A stretch of DNA of 12,109 nt from Bacteroidales bacterium (GTDB lineage Bacteria; Bacteroidota; Bacteroidia; Bacteroidales; UBA4181). The notes under the pieces were generated by a model. It saw only the letters and a list, made by a program, of their open reading frames with translations, did no database searches and was not told the origin of the DNA. Numbering within the stretch: position 1 is the first letter of the stretch; each line of letters starts with the position of its first letter. Both the position numbers and the translations under genes were made by a program. Of the stretch, positions 1 to 7,094 are shown in pieces. The stretch is from positions 1 through 12,109 of the forward strand of contig JAQVSH010000031.1 in assembly GCA_028700615.1 (NCBI GenBank), written 5' to 3'.

Positions 1-205
1 AAAGAATCTTTCTTCCGGAACGGGCAATCTGCTTCAAAGCGACAGCAGCTTCTTCAAGTTTGACCTGTGTTTTTTGAAGATCAATGATGTGAATTCCGTT
101 ACGCTCCATGAAAATATAGGGAGCCATTTTGGGATTCCATTTGCGTTTGAGATGTCCGAAGTGAACTCCGGCATCCAACATTTGTTCAATGGTTACTTTT
201 GACAT
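1..205 (-). CDS. rpsB: 30S ribosomal protein S2 (N-terminal 68 residues, cut by window edge)
   Basis: Ribosomal protein S2 sits on the small-subunit body near the platform and is needed for late 30S assembly with S1. The translation from the ATG at 205-203 begins MSKVTIEQMLDAGVHFGH, followed by KRKWNPKMAPYIF and GIHIIDLQKT, which are the classic conserved N-terminal blocks of bacterial S2. Only the first 68 codons are inside the window; the 3' part runs off the left edge. The start is preceded by an AT-rich stretch without a Shine-Dalgarno sequence, normal for Bacteroidota. It is the third gene of the rplM-rpsI-rpsB unit, and an 89-nt spacer with a strong hairpin separates it from rpsI, so it may be controlled separately. 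In this phylum tsf usually follows, but that lies outside the window. Confidence 0.97.
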   Translation of the reverse strand, partial: MSKVTIEQMLDAGVHFGHLKRKWNPKMAPYIFMERNGIHIIDLQKTQVKLEEAAVALKQIARSGRKIL

Positions 206-294
206 GAGATTTATAATTATTACGGTGTCAACTTCCGGGTAGCCATTGTCGTAACAATGAGTCCCGGTAATTATTTACTGTAAAAAAGGTATTC
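206..294 (-). promoter_or_regulatory. Structured rpsI-rpsB spacer, candidate S2 leader RNA
   Basis: Read on the minus strand, the spacer contains a nested hairpin. The inner stem is CATTGT/ACAATG (259-254 with 249-244) around the tetraloop TACG. The next stem is CCGGG/CCCGG (267-263 with 239-235), separated from the inner one by a small asymmetric internal loop (3 and 4 nt). An outer AT stem TAATTA/TAATTA (273-268 with 219-214) is possible, with a 15-nt bulge on the 3' side. The element ends a few bases before the rpsB ATG and has no T-run, so it is not an ordinary terminator. S2 is known to repress its own operon in other bacteria. A regulatory leader here is inferred from position and pairing only. 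Confidence 0.5.
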
Positions 295-681
295 TTAACG
301 TTTGCTGAACTGGAACCTTCTGCGTGCCTTAGGCTGACCGGGTTTCTTACGTTCAACCCCACGGGGGTCACGGGTCATAAAGCCGGCAGCTTTTAATTTA
401 GGTTTGTTGGTTTCGTCCATTTTAACAAAAGCTCTGGAAATGGCCAGACGCAATGCTTCAGCCTGTCCTTTGTATCCTCCGCCATCAAGATTCACCTTAA
501 TGTCATATTTTCCTAAAGATTCAAGCAGATTAAGAGGCTGCTCAACGACATATTGCAAGGTTCCCACCGGGAAATAGATTTTGTAATCCTTATTATTCAC
601 CAGGATGTTTCCTTTTCCTTCTCTCACGTAGATACGAGCAACGGCTTTTTTCCTTCTTCCGAGGGCGTTAATTACTTCCAT
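295..681 (-). CDS. rpsI: 30S ribosomal protein S9
   Basis: Ribosomal protein S9 belongs to the small-subunit head; its extended C-terminal tail reaches the P-site tRNA anticodon loop. The 128-residue translation has the family signatures: ALGRRKKAVARIYVREGKG at the N-terminus, NNKDYKIYFP, the GGGYKGQAEALRLAISRA block around residues 67-85, and the basic tail ending KARRRFQFSKR, in which the last residues KR contact tRNA. The length is normal. The ATG at 681-679 follows the rplM stop by 11 nt, so the two genes are almost certainly cotranscribed, as is usual for the L13-S9 pair in bacteria. No separate promoter is visible in the gap. Confidence 0.98.
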   Translation of the reverse strand: MEVINALGRRKKAVARIYVREGKGNILVNNKDYKIYFPVGTLQYVVEQPLNLLESLGKYDIKVNLDGGGYKGQAEALRLAISRAFVKMDETNKPKLKAAGFMTRDPRGVERKKPGQPKARRRFQFSKR

Positions 682-692
682 ATTGGTCTTTA

Positions 693-1148
693 TTATCTGA
701 TGGCGTTAAGATTGATTTCTTTGGGTTCCTGAGCCTGATGAGGGTGCTCACTTCCGGAATATACATGCAGGTTTCTGTATAGCTCTGCGCCCAAACGGTT
801 TTTAGGAAGCATACCTTTAACCGCTTTTTCAACCACGGCAATGGGGTTTTTCTGCATGAGGACAGAAGCTGTTACTATACGCTGTCCGCCAGGATATCCC
901 GTATGACGGACATATTCTTTACCAGCCCATTTATTTCCGGTGAAACGCACTTTATCCGCGTTGATCACAATTACATTGTCACCACAATCGACATGAGGGG
1001 TATAACTGGTTTTGTGTTTGCCACGAAGAATCATGGCAATTCTTGCGCACAAACGCCCTACAACCTGATTGGTTGCATCAATGACTATCCATTCTTTTTG
1101 AACGGTGGCTTTGTTGGCTGAGACGGTCTTATAGCTTAAAGTATCCAC
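693..1148 (-). CDS. rplM: 50S ribosomal protein L13, GTG start
   Basis: L13 is an early-assembling large-subunit protein that binds 23S rRNA. The family blocks are all present: KEWIVIDATNQVVGRLCARIA, LRGKHKTSYTPHVDCGD, ADKVRFTGNKW, HTGYPGGQR, KAVKGMLPKNRLG and HVYSGSEHPHQAQEP. I place the start at the GTG at 1148-1146, giving 151 residues beginning (M)DTLSYKTVSANKATV, the usual start and length of Bacteroidota L13. The frame stays open upstream to a TTG at 1214, but that codon lies inside the -7 promoter element, so the longer version would not be transcribed from it. This is the first gene of the L13-S9-S2 unit. The leader is roughly 55 nt and can form a small hairpin (1183-1197). Confidence 0.96.
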   Translation of the reverse strand: MDTLSYKTVSANKATVQKEWIVIDATNQVVGRLCARIAMILRGKHKTSYTPHVDCGDNVIVINADKVRFTGNKWAGKEYVRHTGYPGGQRIVTASVLMQKNPIAVVEKAVKGMLPKNRLGAELYRNLHVYSGSEHPHQAQEPKEINLNAIR

Positions 1149-1210
1149 TTTAGTACTTAAGTTTTTAATTAATAACCAAATACAGTATTCCTTACTGAGA
1201 AATACGGTTT

Positions 1211-1219
1211 GCAAAGGTA
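1211..1219 (-). promoter_or_regulatory. rplM operon promoter (-7 element)
   Basis: On the minus strand the bases read TACCTTTGC, a full match to the Bacteroidota -7 consensus TAnnTTTG. The DNA upstream is very AT-rich, but the position 19 nt further up has no TTTG -33 element. Transcription should start about 5-7 nt downstream, leaving a leader of roughly 55 nt before the rplM GTG. This promoter should drive rplM, rpsI and probably rpsB. Confidence 0.7.
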
Positions 1220-1251
1220 TAATTTTTTTTATAAATTGTATGAATTGTTTT

Positions 1252-1284
1252 AAAAATAGTCTCTTAAAAGGAAGTATTTAAGAG
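1252..1284 (-). terminator. Hairpin terminator of the helicase gene, spanning its stop codon
   Basis: A perfect inverted repeat, CTCTTAAA at 1261-1268 with TTTAAGAG at 1277-1284, has an 8-nt loop and can be extended by one or two pairs. The helicase TAA stop (1280-1278) lies within the repeat. On the minus strand the hairpin is followed after 4 nt by five Ts (1256-1252). The stem is AT-rich, so termination may be incomplete, but nothing else between the helicase and the rplM promoter looks like a terminator. Confidence 0.6.
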
Positions 1285-3560
1285 ATGATACGGATTTTAG
1301 CAAATTTCAAAAGAAGGATCTTTCGTCCGCACTGTTCAAATTCCACCGTGGCTTTTGTATCGGGAAAGCGGCCTTCCACATGGAGTACTTTCCCCAGTCC
1401 GAATCTTTCGTGTTCAATGGTTAAGCCTTCCTTTACGGAGTCGGGGGAGTCCGGCACAAAACTTCCAGTCTGCGCGGCGATGGGTTTATTCACCTGTATG
1501 GCCTGCGACATGGGAATCAGTCTTCCGTGTCCCGTTTCCCTTATTTTGACCGGATTTCTTTCAGGACGCAGGAGTGTCTTTTCTTCAGGTTCCGTTTCAT
1601 CCGGAACTTCGAGATAAGCCCGGTCTATTTCGCTGAGAAACCGACTGGGGGTGCATTGGGTCGGAGTCCCCCATTTATAACGGGTTTCTGCGTAACTGAG
1701 AAAAACGGTTTCCATGGCGCGGGTCATGGCAACATAGAATAACCGTCGCTCTTCTTCTAACTCCTGTATAGATGAAAAATTCATCTGACTGGGGAAAAGC
1801 ATTTCTTCCAGCCCCACAATGAAGACCGTATTAAATTCAAGGCCTTTGGAGGCATGAATGGTCATGAGTCTTACTTTATCTTTTTCATCTCCCTTGTCCT
1901 GGTCGGCATCCGTGAGCAGAGAAATGGTTTCCAGATAATCCGAAAGCAGGACAGACTCATTGGATTTGTCTTCCGAGAAGTCCCGCATGCCGTTCAGTAA
2001 TTCTTCAAGGTTATCCAGACGGTTTACATTCTCAGGCGTATGTTCCGACCGGAGGTCTGCAAGAATGCCAGTTGCCTGAGCCAATTCATGCCCCAGATCG
2101 GCTGCCGTCATGCTTGTGGCTTGTTCTGAAAAACCGGAAATCAACCGGATAAATCCCTGCACTTTCAGCCGTGCAGGCCCTTTCATCTCAGGCACTTTAT
2201 TGTCTATGTCAGAAGCAACCTGCCATAGAGAGAGATCCTGTGCGTTTCCTGCAGCAATCAGATGTCCCAGGGTGGTATCTCCGATGCCCCGGGCCGGGTA
2301 GTTGATGACCCGTCTGAAGGCTTCGTCATCATGGGGATTAATCACCAGCCGAAGGTAGGCAATCATGTCTTTGATTTCTTTTCTCTGATAAAAAGAAGCC
2401 CCTCCGACAATTTTGTATGGAATATTTCTTTTTCTGAAGGATTCTTCAAAAATTCTGGACTGAGCATTGGTCCTGTACAAGACAGCAATTTCCCCAAAGG
2501 ATTTTTGTTTTTCGTGCTTTATGTCCAGAATTTTTCCGGCTACTGAAAATCCTTCTTCCTGATCCGTCTGATTGTGTATGACCCTGATGAGATCTCCGGT
2601 CTGATTTTCAGAGAAAACATTTTTTTGAATCTGGCTTACGTTGTGAGCAATCAGACTGTTGGCCGCATTGACAATGGTTCGGGTGGACCGGTAATTGCGC
2701 TCTAATTTAAAGAGTTCATAATCAGGATAATCATTTTTGAAATTCAGGATATTTTCAATTTTTGCTCCCCTGAAAGAGTATATACTCTGTGCATCATCCC
2801 CCACAACGCAGACATTATGGTGTATCTGGGACAGCTTTTTTACAATCAGGTATTGAGCGTAATTGGTGTCCTGATATTCATCCACCAAAATAAATTTAAA
2901 TTTTTGCTGGTATTTATCCAGGATTTCGGGATGATCCCTAAATAAGACATTGGTATTGAGAAGCAAATCATCAAAATCCATGGCTCCGGCCTTAAGGCAT
3001 CTGGAGCTATACATGGCGTATATTTCTCCGGTTCTGGGCCTCTTTGTCACATTATCCTGAGCCGCAATCTGAGAATTGGCGAGGTATGACGGTGCTGAGA
3101 TCAGGTTGTTTTTAGCCTGTGAAATACGGTGCTGAATATCATTGGGTTTGTACAACTGGTCGTCAAGTTGAAGATCCCTGATGATTTGTTTGATGACGTT
3201 TCTCGAATCCTGTGCATCATAAATGGTATAATTCCGGGGATAACCGGTATGTTCATTTTCTTTTCTTAGAATTTGGGAAAAAACTCCGTGAAAAGTACCC
3301 ATCCATAATTTTCCTGCCGTATCGGATCCGACCAGTTGGCCTACCCGTTCTTTCATCTCATTGGCGGCTTTATTGGTGAAAGTGAGTGCCAAAACCGAGT
3401 GAGCGGGAATGCCGAGGCTCAAGAGATAGGCGATCCGGTAGGTGAGCACCCTGGTTTTTCCGGATCCGGCTCCTGCTACGATCAATGAAGGTCCCTTGTA
3501 ATGTATTACAGCGGATTTTTGATTCTCATTCAGTTCGTTAAGGAAGTCGGTCCCCATCAT
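1278..3560 (-). CDS. UvrD/PcrA-family superfamily 1A DNA helicase
   Basis: A 3'-5' ATP-dependent DNA helicase of the UvrD/Rep/PcrA group, acting in nucleotide excision repair, mismatch repair and removal of recombination or transcription blocks. The 760-residue protein has every SF1A motif in order: Q-motif glutamine at about 14, Walker A AGAGSGKT at 29-36, motif Ia LTFTNKAANEM near 60, Walker B DEYQDT at 227-232, motif III VGDDAQSIYSFRGA at 253-266, motif IV ERNYRST, motif V TIHASKGLEF and motif VI FYVAMTRA. The last 50 or so residues (HERFGLGKVLHVEG) resemble the PcrA/UvrD tudor-like domain that binds RNA polymerase. Two adjacent ATGs (3560, 3557) can start it. The gene stands alone, with its own promoter and terminator. 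I cannot separate UvrD from PcrA by sequence reading alone, so no symbol is given. Confidence 0.95.
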   Translation of the reverse strand: MMGTDFLNELNENQKSAVIHYKGPSLIVAGAGSGKTRVLTYRIAYLLSLGIPAHSVLALTFTNKAANEMKERVGQLVGSDTAGKLWMGTFHGVFSQILRKENEHTGYPRNYTIYDAQDSRNVIKQIIRDLQLDDQLYKPNDIQHRISQAKNNLISAPSYLANSQIAAQDNVTKRPRTGEIYAMYSSRCLKAGAMDFDDLLLNTNVLFRDHPEILDKYQQKFKFILVDEYQDTNYAQYLIVKKLSQIHHNVCVVGDDAQSIYSFRGAKIENILNFKNDYPDYELFKLERNYRSTRTIVNAANSLIAHNVSQIQKNVFSENQTGDLIRVIHNQTDQEEGFSVAGKILDIKHEKQKSFGEIAVLYRTNAQSRIFEESFRKRNIPYKIVGGASFYQRKEIKDMIAYLRLVINPHDDEAFRRVINYPARGIGDTTLGHLIAAGNAQDLSLWQVASDIDNKVPEMKGPARLKVQGFIRLISGFSEQATSMTAADLGHELAQATGILADLRSEHTPENVNRLDNLEELLNGMRDFSEDKSNESVLLSDYLETISLLTDADQDKGDEKDKVRLMTIHASKGLEFNTVFIVGLEEMLFPSQMNFSSIQELEEERRLFYVAMTRAMETVFLSYAETRYKWGTPTQCTPSRFLSEIDRAYLEVPDETEPEEKTLLRPERNPVKIRETGHGRLIPMSQAIQVNKPIAAQTGSFVPDSPDSVKEGLTIEHERFGLGKVLHVEGRFPDTKATVEFEQCGRKILLLKFAKIRIIS

Positions 3561-3594
3561 AAATGCCGGATTTTGCCTTTATTATATTTAAACG

Positions 3595-3603
3595 ACAAAG
3601 TTA
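3595..3603 (-). promoter_or_regulatory. Promoter of the helicase gene (-7 element)
   Basis: The minus strand reads TAACTTTGT, a full TAnnTTTG match. A TTTT lies exactly 19 nt upstream, three of four bases of the TTTG -33 element. The predicted transcription start is near 3589, giving a leader of about 30 nt. It is divergent from the promoter at 3658-3666. Confidence 0.65.
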
Positions 3604-3657
3604 ACACATTGCGCTTGGGTAGAAAACCGGATCAGAGTTTTCTTGAAAAGTTTTATG

Positions 3658-3666
3658 TACTTTTGT
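3658..3666 (+). promoter_or_regulatory. Promoter of the DUF4296-amidohydrolase-divIC operon (-7 element)
   Basis: The plus strand reads TACTTTTGT, a full TAnnTTTG match. No clear -33 TTTG is present at the usual spacing. The predicted start near 3671 gives a 25-nt leader to the ATG at 3697 and excludes the in-frame upstream TTG (3643) and ATG (3655) as starts on this transcript. Confidence 0.6.
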
Positions 3667-3696
3667 CCGGTTTCAATTGATTTTTCTCTGAAGTCC

Positions 3697-4284
3697 ATGG
3701 CTATTCAAGGTGTTAATTTTTTCCGTTTTTCATTTGCCGTCCTGATTGGGAGTTGCTCTCTGTTTTTTACAGGCTGTGGGGAGTCCGCACGAAGTCACGT
3801 GATTCCTGAAGACAAAATGGTGGAAATCTTAGGAGAATTATTTACCGCTGAGGCATATATTTCATCCCATTTCAGGGATTATCAGGGTTCTCCCGATTCC
3901 GGGAAGTTATTTACCGAAAGAATTATTCGTCAATTCGGATATAGTATTGCTGAATATGACAGCACGATGTATTTCTACGCCGGAAACACCAGACGATTTG
4001 AAAAGGTGCTTGAAAAAACTATGGCGTCTTTATATCAAAAGGAGTTGCAGGCTACCAGAGAAGACTCTTTGTCGCGAGCCGAAACGCGGAAAACACTTTC
4101 GGAGCGGGACAGTACACAGTATGCAGACAGTATTCAACGGGCTGATTTTCTTCCCCGCGGCGAGGGAAGATCCCGTTTGGCGGTTCCGCAGGTATATTCT
4201 GCAGAGCGCCGTGCTATAGAAATACACCGGAGATTTATTACCGAATGGTTTAATACGCTACATAAACCGACGCTGTATCCGTGA
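3697..4284 (+). CDS. DUF4296 family lipoprotein
   Basis: A probable outer-envelope lipoprotein of unknown function, in a family confined to Bacteroidota as far as I know. From the ATG at 3697 the 195-residue product opens with a signal peptide: a short N-region, a hydrophobic core (FAVLIGSCSLFF) and a lipobox-like FTGC with the cysteine at residue 27. The DUF4296 core follows: IPEDKMVEILGELFTAEAYI, then QFGYSIAEYDSTMYFYAGN and RRFEKVLEKTMASLY. The C-terminal half is charged and probably helical (about 110-170). The frame is open back to 3643, but those starts precede or overlap the -7 promoter element and would spoil the signal peptide. Its stop overlaps the next gene's GTG start by 4 nt, so translation is likely coupled. 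No catalytic motif is seen. Confidence 0.85.
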   Translation: MAIQGVNFFRFSFAVLIGSCSLFFTGCGESARSHVIPEDKMVEILGELFTAEAYISSHFRDYQGSPDSGKLFTERIIRQFGYSIAEYDSTMYFYAGNTRRFEKVLEKTMASLYQKELQATREDSLSRAETRKTLSERDSTQYADSIQRADFLPRGEGRSRLAVPQVYSAERRAIEIHRRFITEWFNTLHKPTLYP

Positions 4285-5459
4285 GAAGGATTTCTGCACA
4301 TTATATTTTCCCCGGAGACGGGCCCTTGCTGAAATATGGAATTCTTGAAGTTGATGCTGACGGAACCATCCTGAATATAAGGGATACCGGCGGGATTCCG
4401 GAGGAATTTCATGGGGTGGAGTTTTATAATGGAATACTCATTCCCGGGTTGGTAAATGCGCATTGCCATCTTGAACTTTCTCATCTCAAAGGGAGGGTAA
4501 TCTCAGCTCCCGGATTGGTTCCTTTTCTGGATTCTGTTCTGGCATTCCGTGCCGAGGTCTGTCCATACGAGGTCATGGAACAGGCCGATCTGAACATGGA
4601 AGCTGAGGGGATTGTTGCGGTCGGAGATATATCCAATACGGATCATAGTTTTCCCGTCAAACAGAAAAGCCGGCTTTATTATCATTCTTTTCTCGAGGGT
4701 GCGGCCATGGATCCTCTGTGGAGTGAAAAAGTGATGACCCGTTTACGGGGTCTGGCCCGGGGTCTGGAACACTACGGGCTGAAAGGATCCCTCTGTCCTC
4801 ATGCTCCTTATTCCGTTTCCGATGAGTTGTTTGAAAAATTGCTTGAAGAGTCTCTTCATACCGGACTTCCGGTTTCAGTACATCATCAGGAGTCTTTTCA
4901 TGAGGATCTTTTATTTCTGAAGAAGGAGGGAGATTTTGTCTCGTTTATAGAACAGCAATATCCGGGTTTCACAACCTGGATTCCTCCGGGGAAAAGCTCT
5001 TTCGATCATCTGCTTCCTTTTTTTTCGCGTTTTCCGCGTTTATTACTGGTCCACAATACCTATTCAAACCCGGAAAGACTCGGATCCATTGCCGGGTTGT
5101 CGGATTCTGTTGCTTTAGTGTTGTGCCCCCGTTCCAATCTCATGCTGGAAGGGCGTCTTCCCGATGTGGAAGGTCTGTCCCGGACTGGTTTGAGAATTGC
5201 TTTGGGAACGGATAGTCTGGCTTCCAATCATGAGTTGTCAATAGTGTCGGAAATGAAGGTGCTTCAGGATGCATTCCCTGAGATCGCTCTGACCACCCTG
5301 CTTCAGTGGGCCACTTTGAACGGAGCCTGGGCTCTGGGACTGGAGTCCTGTCTGGGAAGTTTTACCCCTGGTTACCGTCCGGGCATTAATCTTGTTGAAA
5401 ATGCGGATTTGCAAGCGCTCAGGCTGCTTGAAAAAACCCGGATACGAAGAATTTTGTAA
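4281..5459 (+). CDS. Amidohydrolase-superfamily metal-dependent hydrolase/deaminase
   Basis: A cytosolic zinc- or iron-dependent TIM-barrel hydrolase of the amidohydrolase superfamily, 392 residues. Visible active-site elements are the HxH metal pair H61-C-H63 in GLVNAHCHLELS, HAPYS at 174-178, the HxxE pair H201/E204 in SVHHQES, H258 in LVHNTYS, CPRSN at 282-286 and the metal-binding aspartate D311 in LGTDSLASN. The HxxE and HAPYS pattern is typical of aminohydrolases such as guanine, S-adenosylhomocysteine and aminofutalosine deaminases rather than of urease-type or dihydroorotase enzymes. From memory, the aminofutalosine deaminase of epsilonproteobacteria looks closest. The substrate is unproven, and no menaquinone gene is nearby. 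It starts with GTG overlapping the upstream TGA (GTGA), so it is probably translationally coupled to the DUF4296 gene. Confidence 0.9.
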   Translation: MRRISAHYIFPGDGPLLKYGILEVDADGTILNIRDTGGIPEEFHGVEFYNGILIPGLVNAHCHLELSHLKGRVISAPGLVPFLDSVLAFRAEVCPYEVMEQADLNMEAEGIVAVGDISNTDHSFPVKQKSRLYYHSFLEGAAMDPLWSEKVMTRLRGLARGLEHYGLKGSLCPHAPYSVSDELFEKLLEESLHTGLPVSVHHQESFHEDLLFLKKEGDFVSFIEQQYPGFTTWIPPGKSSFDHLLPFFSRFPRLLLVHNTYSNPERLGSIAGLSDSVALVLCPRSNLMLEGRLPDVEGLSRTGLRIALGTDSLASNHELSIVSEMKVLQDAFPEIALTTLLQWATLNGAWALGLESCLGSFTPGYRPGINLVENADLQALRLLEKTRIRRIL

Positions 5460-5465
5460 TGTTTT

Positions 5466-5804
5466 ATGAATGATTTATCTTCGATGCGAAAATTGGTTTC
5501 CATGGAACTGAAAAAAATCTGGTCCGCTTTGACCCCCTTCTTCTCCAACAAATATACCCTTACGGTGTTTGTTGTATTGGCTTGGATGACTTTCTTTGAT
5601 GACAATAGTTTGCTTCGGAGAGTTCAATCGGTCAGAGAGATGCATGCACTGGAAGCCGAAGTGCTGGAATATACCCGTCAGATAGAGCAGGATCGCGCCA
5701 TGATCAAAGAACTGAGATCCGGAAATGACAATCTTGAGAAATTTGCCCGGGAACAGTATCTGATGTGTCTGCCCAATGAGGATGTCTTCATTTTTGAAGA
5801 TTAG
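5466..5804 (+). CDS. FtsB/DivIC-like septum formation initiator
   Basis: A small bitopic division protein of the FtsB/DivIC family, expected to bridge FtsL and FtsQ in the divisome. The 112-residue product has a cytoplasmic N-terminus, one membrane helix at about 31-44 (TLTVFVVLAWMTFF), the FDDNSLL motif just outside it, a coiled coil at about 53-92, and the family's closing block KFAREQYLM at 92-100 followed by NEDVFIFED. Length and order match Bacteroidota homologues. It begins 6 nt after the amidohydrolase stop and so belongs to the same operon. ATGs at 5484 and 5502 are alternative starts; the first ATG is chosen for its close spacing. Its TAG stop lies in a palindrome shared with the convergent glycosyltransferase stop. 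Confidence 0.9.
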   Translation: MNDLSSMRKLVSMELKKIWSALTPFFSNKYTLTVFVVLAWMTFFDDNSLLRRVQSVREMHALEAEVLEYTRQIEQDRAMIKELRSGNDNLEKFAREQYLMCLPNEDVFIFED

Positions 5805-5815
5805 TCCGGGACTAA
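5785..5815. repeat. Tandem inverted repeats at a convergent gene junction
   Basis: Two perfect inverted repeats lie directly side by side. The first is TCTTCA (5785-5790), TTTT, TGAAGA (5795-5800), inside the last codons of the DivIC-like gene. The second is TTAGTCC (5801-5807), one base, GGACTAA (5809-5815), which contains both stop codons: TAG at 5802-5804 on plus and TAG at 5814-5812 on minus. As RNA the second would fold with a 5-nt loop. Neither has a T-run after it, so a role as bidirectional terminator or mRNA end is an inference. Confidence 0.55.
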
Positions 5816-7083
5816 GGCTCCGGATAAATTTCCCGATCCAGATTTCTGAATGCAGTGAGTATCGCAAAAAGATCTTCCTCAGGAAGGGTAATGTTTTGTG
5901 CTGAGAGTAATTTGAGCGCCCCGATGCGTACGTCTTCGCGATGAAATATCGTTTGATGACTGTAATTGAGATATTTAACAATTCTGAATCCGTTAAACCA
6001 GGCATAGAATCCTTTCAAAAAACTGGAGGGAGAGGCGCTGTGTTGCCTTATACGAGAGATTTCCCGGAGAAAGAGATTTTCTTCTAAAAAGCTCTGAAGG
6101 GAAGCCGGGGCCGATTCCCGGAGGATGATTTCTGCTTTTTCAGGATCATTGTAGCATGGAGGAATCAATATGAAAAAATCTTTGAGATCGGAAAATGCTT
6201 CAAATTGGTATGAATCAAGACTTTTTCCTTTTTCTGTCAGCCATTTTCTGATACTGGCCCCGGTTCCGAAAGGCACCCGGTCTGAAGGTCTGGATGAAGG
6301 GAATACAGTAGTTTCATTGAGGTCGGAGAACTGCCCCAAAGGAAAGATTTTGTGGAGAAAATAAAAATCTTCTCCTGCTTTTTTTCGGTTCATTCCTCCC
6401 TCAAGAACATATGCAAGGGCTCTGATTGCAAAGGCAGATCCTACAGTATGAAAAGCATAGGGAAAGTGGGCATAACGCAATCCCTGAACAACATATCTCA
6501 TATGCAGTTCATAACGGATAATCCCTTCTTCTTCTATTGTTGGCTCCGGTCTCCGGTTCACGGGATGTTCAAAATAAATCGAGGCTCCCGGGCTTTGAGG
6601 ATAATGAAGAAAATGGTCTTCAAGCGCTGTCAGGTAGTTCTCCCTGCACAAGGTGTCTGCATCAAACCCCGCAATAATTCCTGATGGTTTCTCAAGCCGG
6701 TCAAATCGTCTGACCGCTTCATCCATGGCAATTTTTCGGGCCATCCCCACGCCCGCATCTTTTTGGGGAAGGTCGGGGATAAAAAGAATGTAAAATCTCA
6801 ACAGGTCTTCGGTATGAGTCCCGGCCCATTTTAAAGCTTTTTCATAGGATTCGAGATTCATCCTTTTGTCTTCAGGAGAGGCTTGTTCGGGATGGTTAAT
6901 GAGGACAATCACCTCTGTGGCGCAATGAGGTTTTGTGCATTGGCTGAGTGAAACGAGAGAGTTGAGCAGATCAGGTTCCTTAAAGCAGGGAATGGTGATG
7001 ATGAGGCCTAACCGGGAATGAGGCGCTTCGGATATTAAGGGAGGCCCTGCCTGTTTTTGAAGATATGCGTTGGCAAATGACAT
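5812..7083 (-). CDS. Glycosyltransferase family 2-like protein
   Basis: A probable cytosolic GT-A-fold glycosyltransferase with no membrane helix visible. From the ATG at 7083 the 423-residue product has the opening GT2 strand LIITIPCFKEPD (about 26-38), a nucleotide-sugar-binding DxD (D141-A-D143 in AGFDADTLC), GSAFAIRAL and GGM preceding the acidic pair in AGEDFYFLHK (E238/D239), which is the expected position of the catalytic base. The C-terminal 170 residues are not a recognised domain. The frame is open to a TTG at 7140, but those extra codons are simply the OmpH terminator hairpin read as protein, so I reject that start. Donor and acceptor sugars are unknown. It has no promoter of its own that I can see and may depend on read-through. 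Confidence 0.82.
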   Translation of the reverse strand: MSFANAYLQKQAGPPLISEAPHSRLGLIITIPCFKEPDLLNSLVSLSQCTKPHCATEVIVLINHPEQASPEDKRMNLESYEKALKWAGTHTEDLLRFYILFIPDLPQKDAGVGMARKIAMDEAVRRFDRLEKPSGIIAGFDADTLCRENYLTALEDHFLHYPQSPGASIYFEHPVNRRPEPTIEEEGIIRYELHMRYVVQGLRYAHFPYAFHTVGSAFAIRALAYVLEGGMNRKKAGEDFYFLHKIFPLGQFSDLNETTVFPSSRPSDRVPFGTGASIRKWLTEKGKSLDSYQFEAFSDLKDFFILIPPCYNDPEKAEIILRESAPASLQSFLEENLFLREISRIRQHSASPSSFLKGFYAWFNGFRIVKYLNYSHQTIFHREDVRIGALKLLSAQNITLPEEDLFAILTAFRNLDREIYPEP

Positions 7084-7094
7084 AGCCGGGAGAT

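Noticed and set aside
285..292. TACCTTTT as an internal promoter for rpsB
   Set aside because: It misses the final G of TAnnTTTG, lies against the rpsI stop codon and has no -33 element; cotranscription with rplM-rpsI is simpler.
1149..1214. Longer L13 reading frame starting at TTG 1214
   Set aside because: The TTG overlaps the -7 promoter element, and the extra 22 residues are absent from L13 proteins; the GTG at 1148 gives the normal 151 residues.
3643..3696. Earlier starts (TTG 3643, ATG 3655) for the DUF4296 gene
   Set aside because: Both lie upstream of or against the -7 element at 3658-3666 and would put extra residues before a clean lipoprotein signal peptide.
5475..6005. 176-residue open frame on minus across the divIC-glycosyltransferase junction
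   Set aside because: It overlaps two well-supported genes in other frames and shows no family motif.
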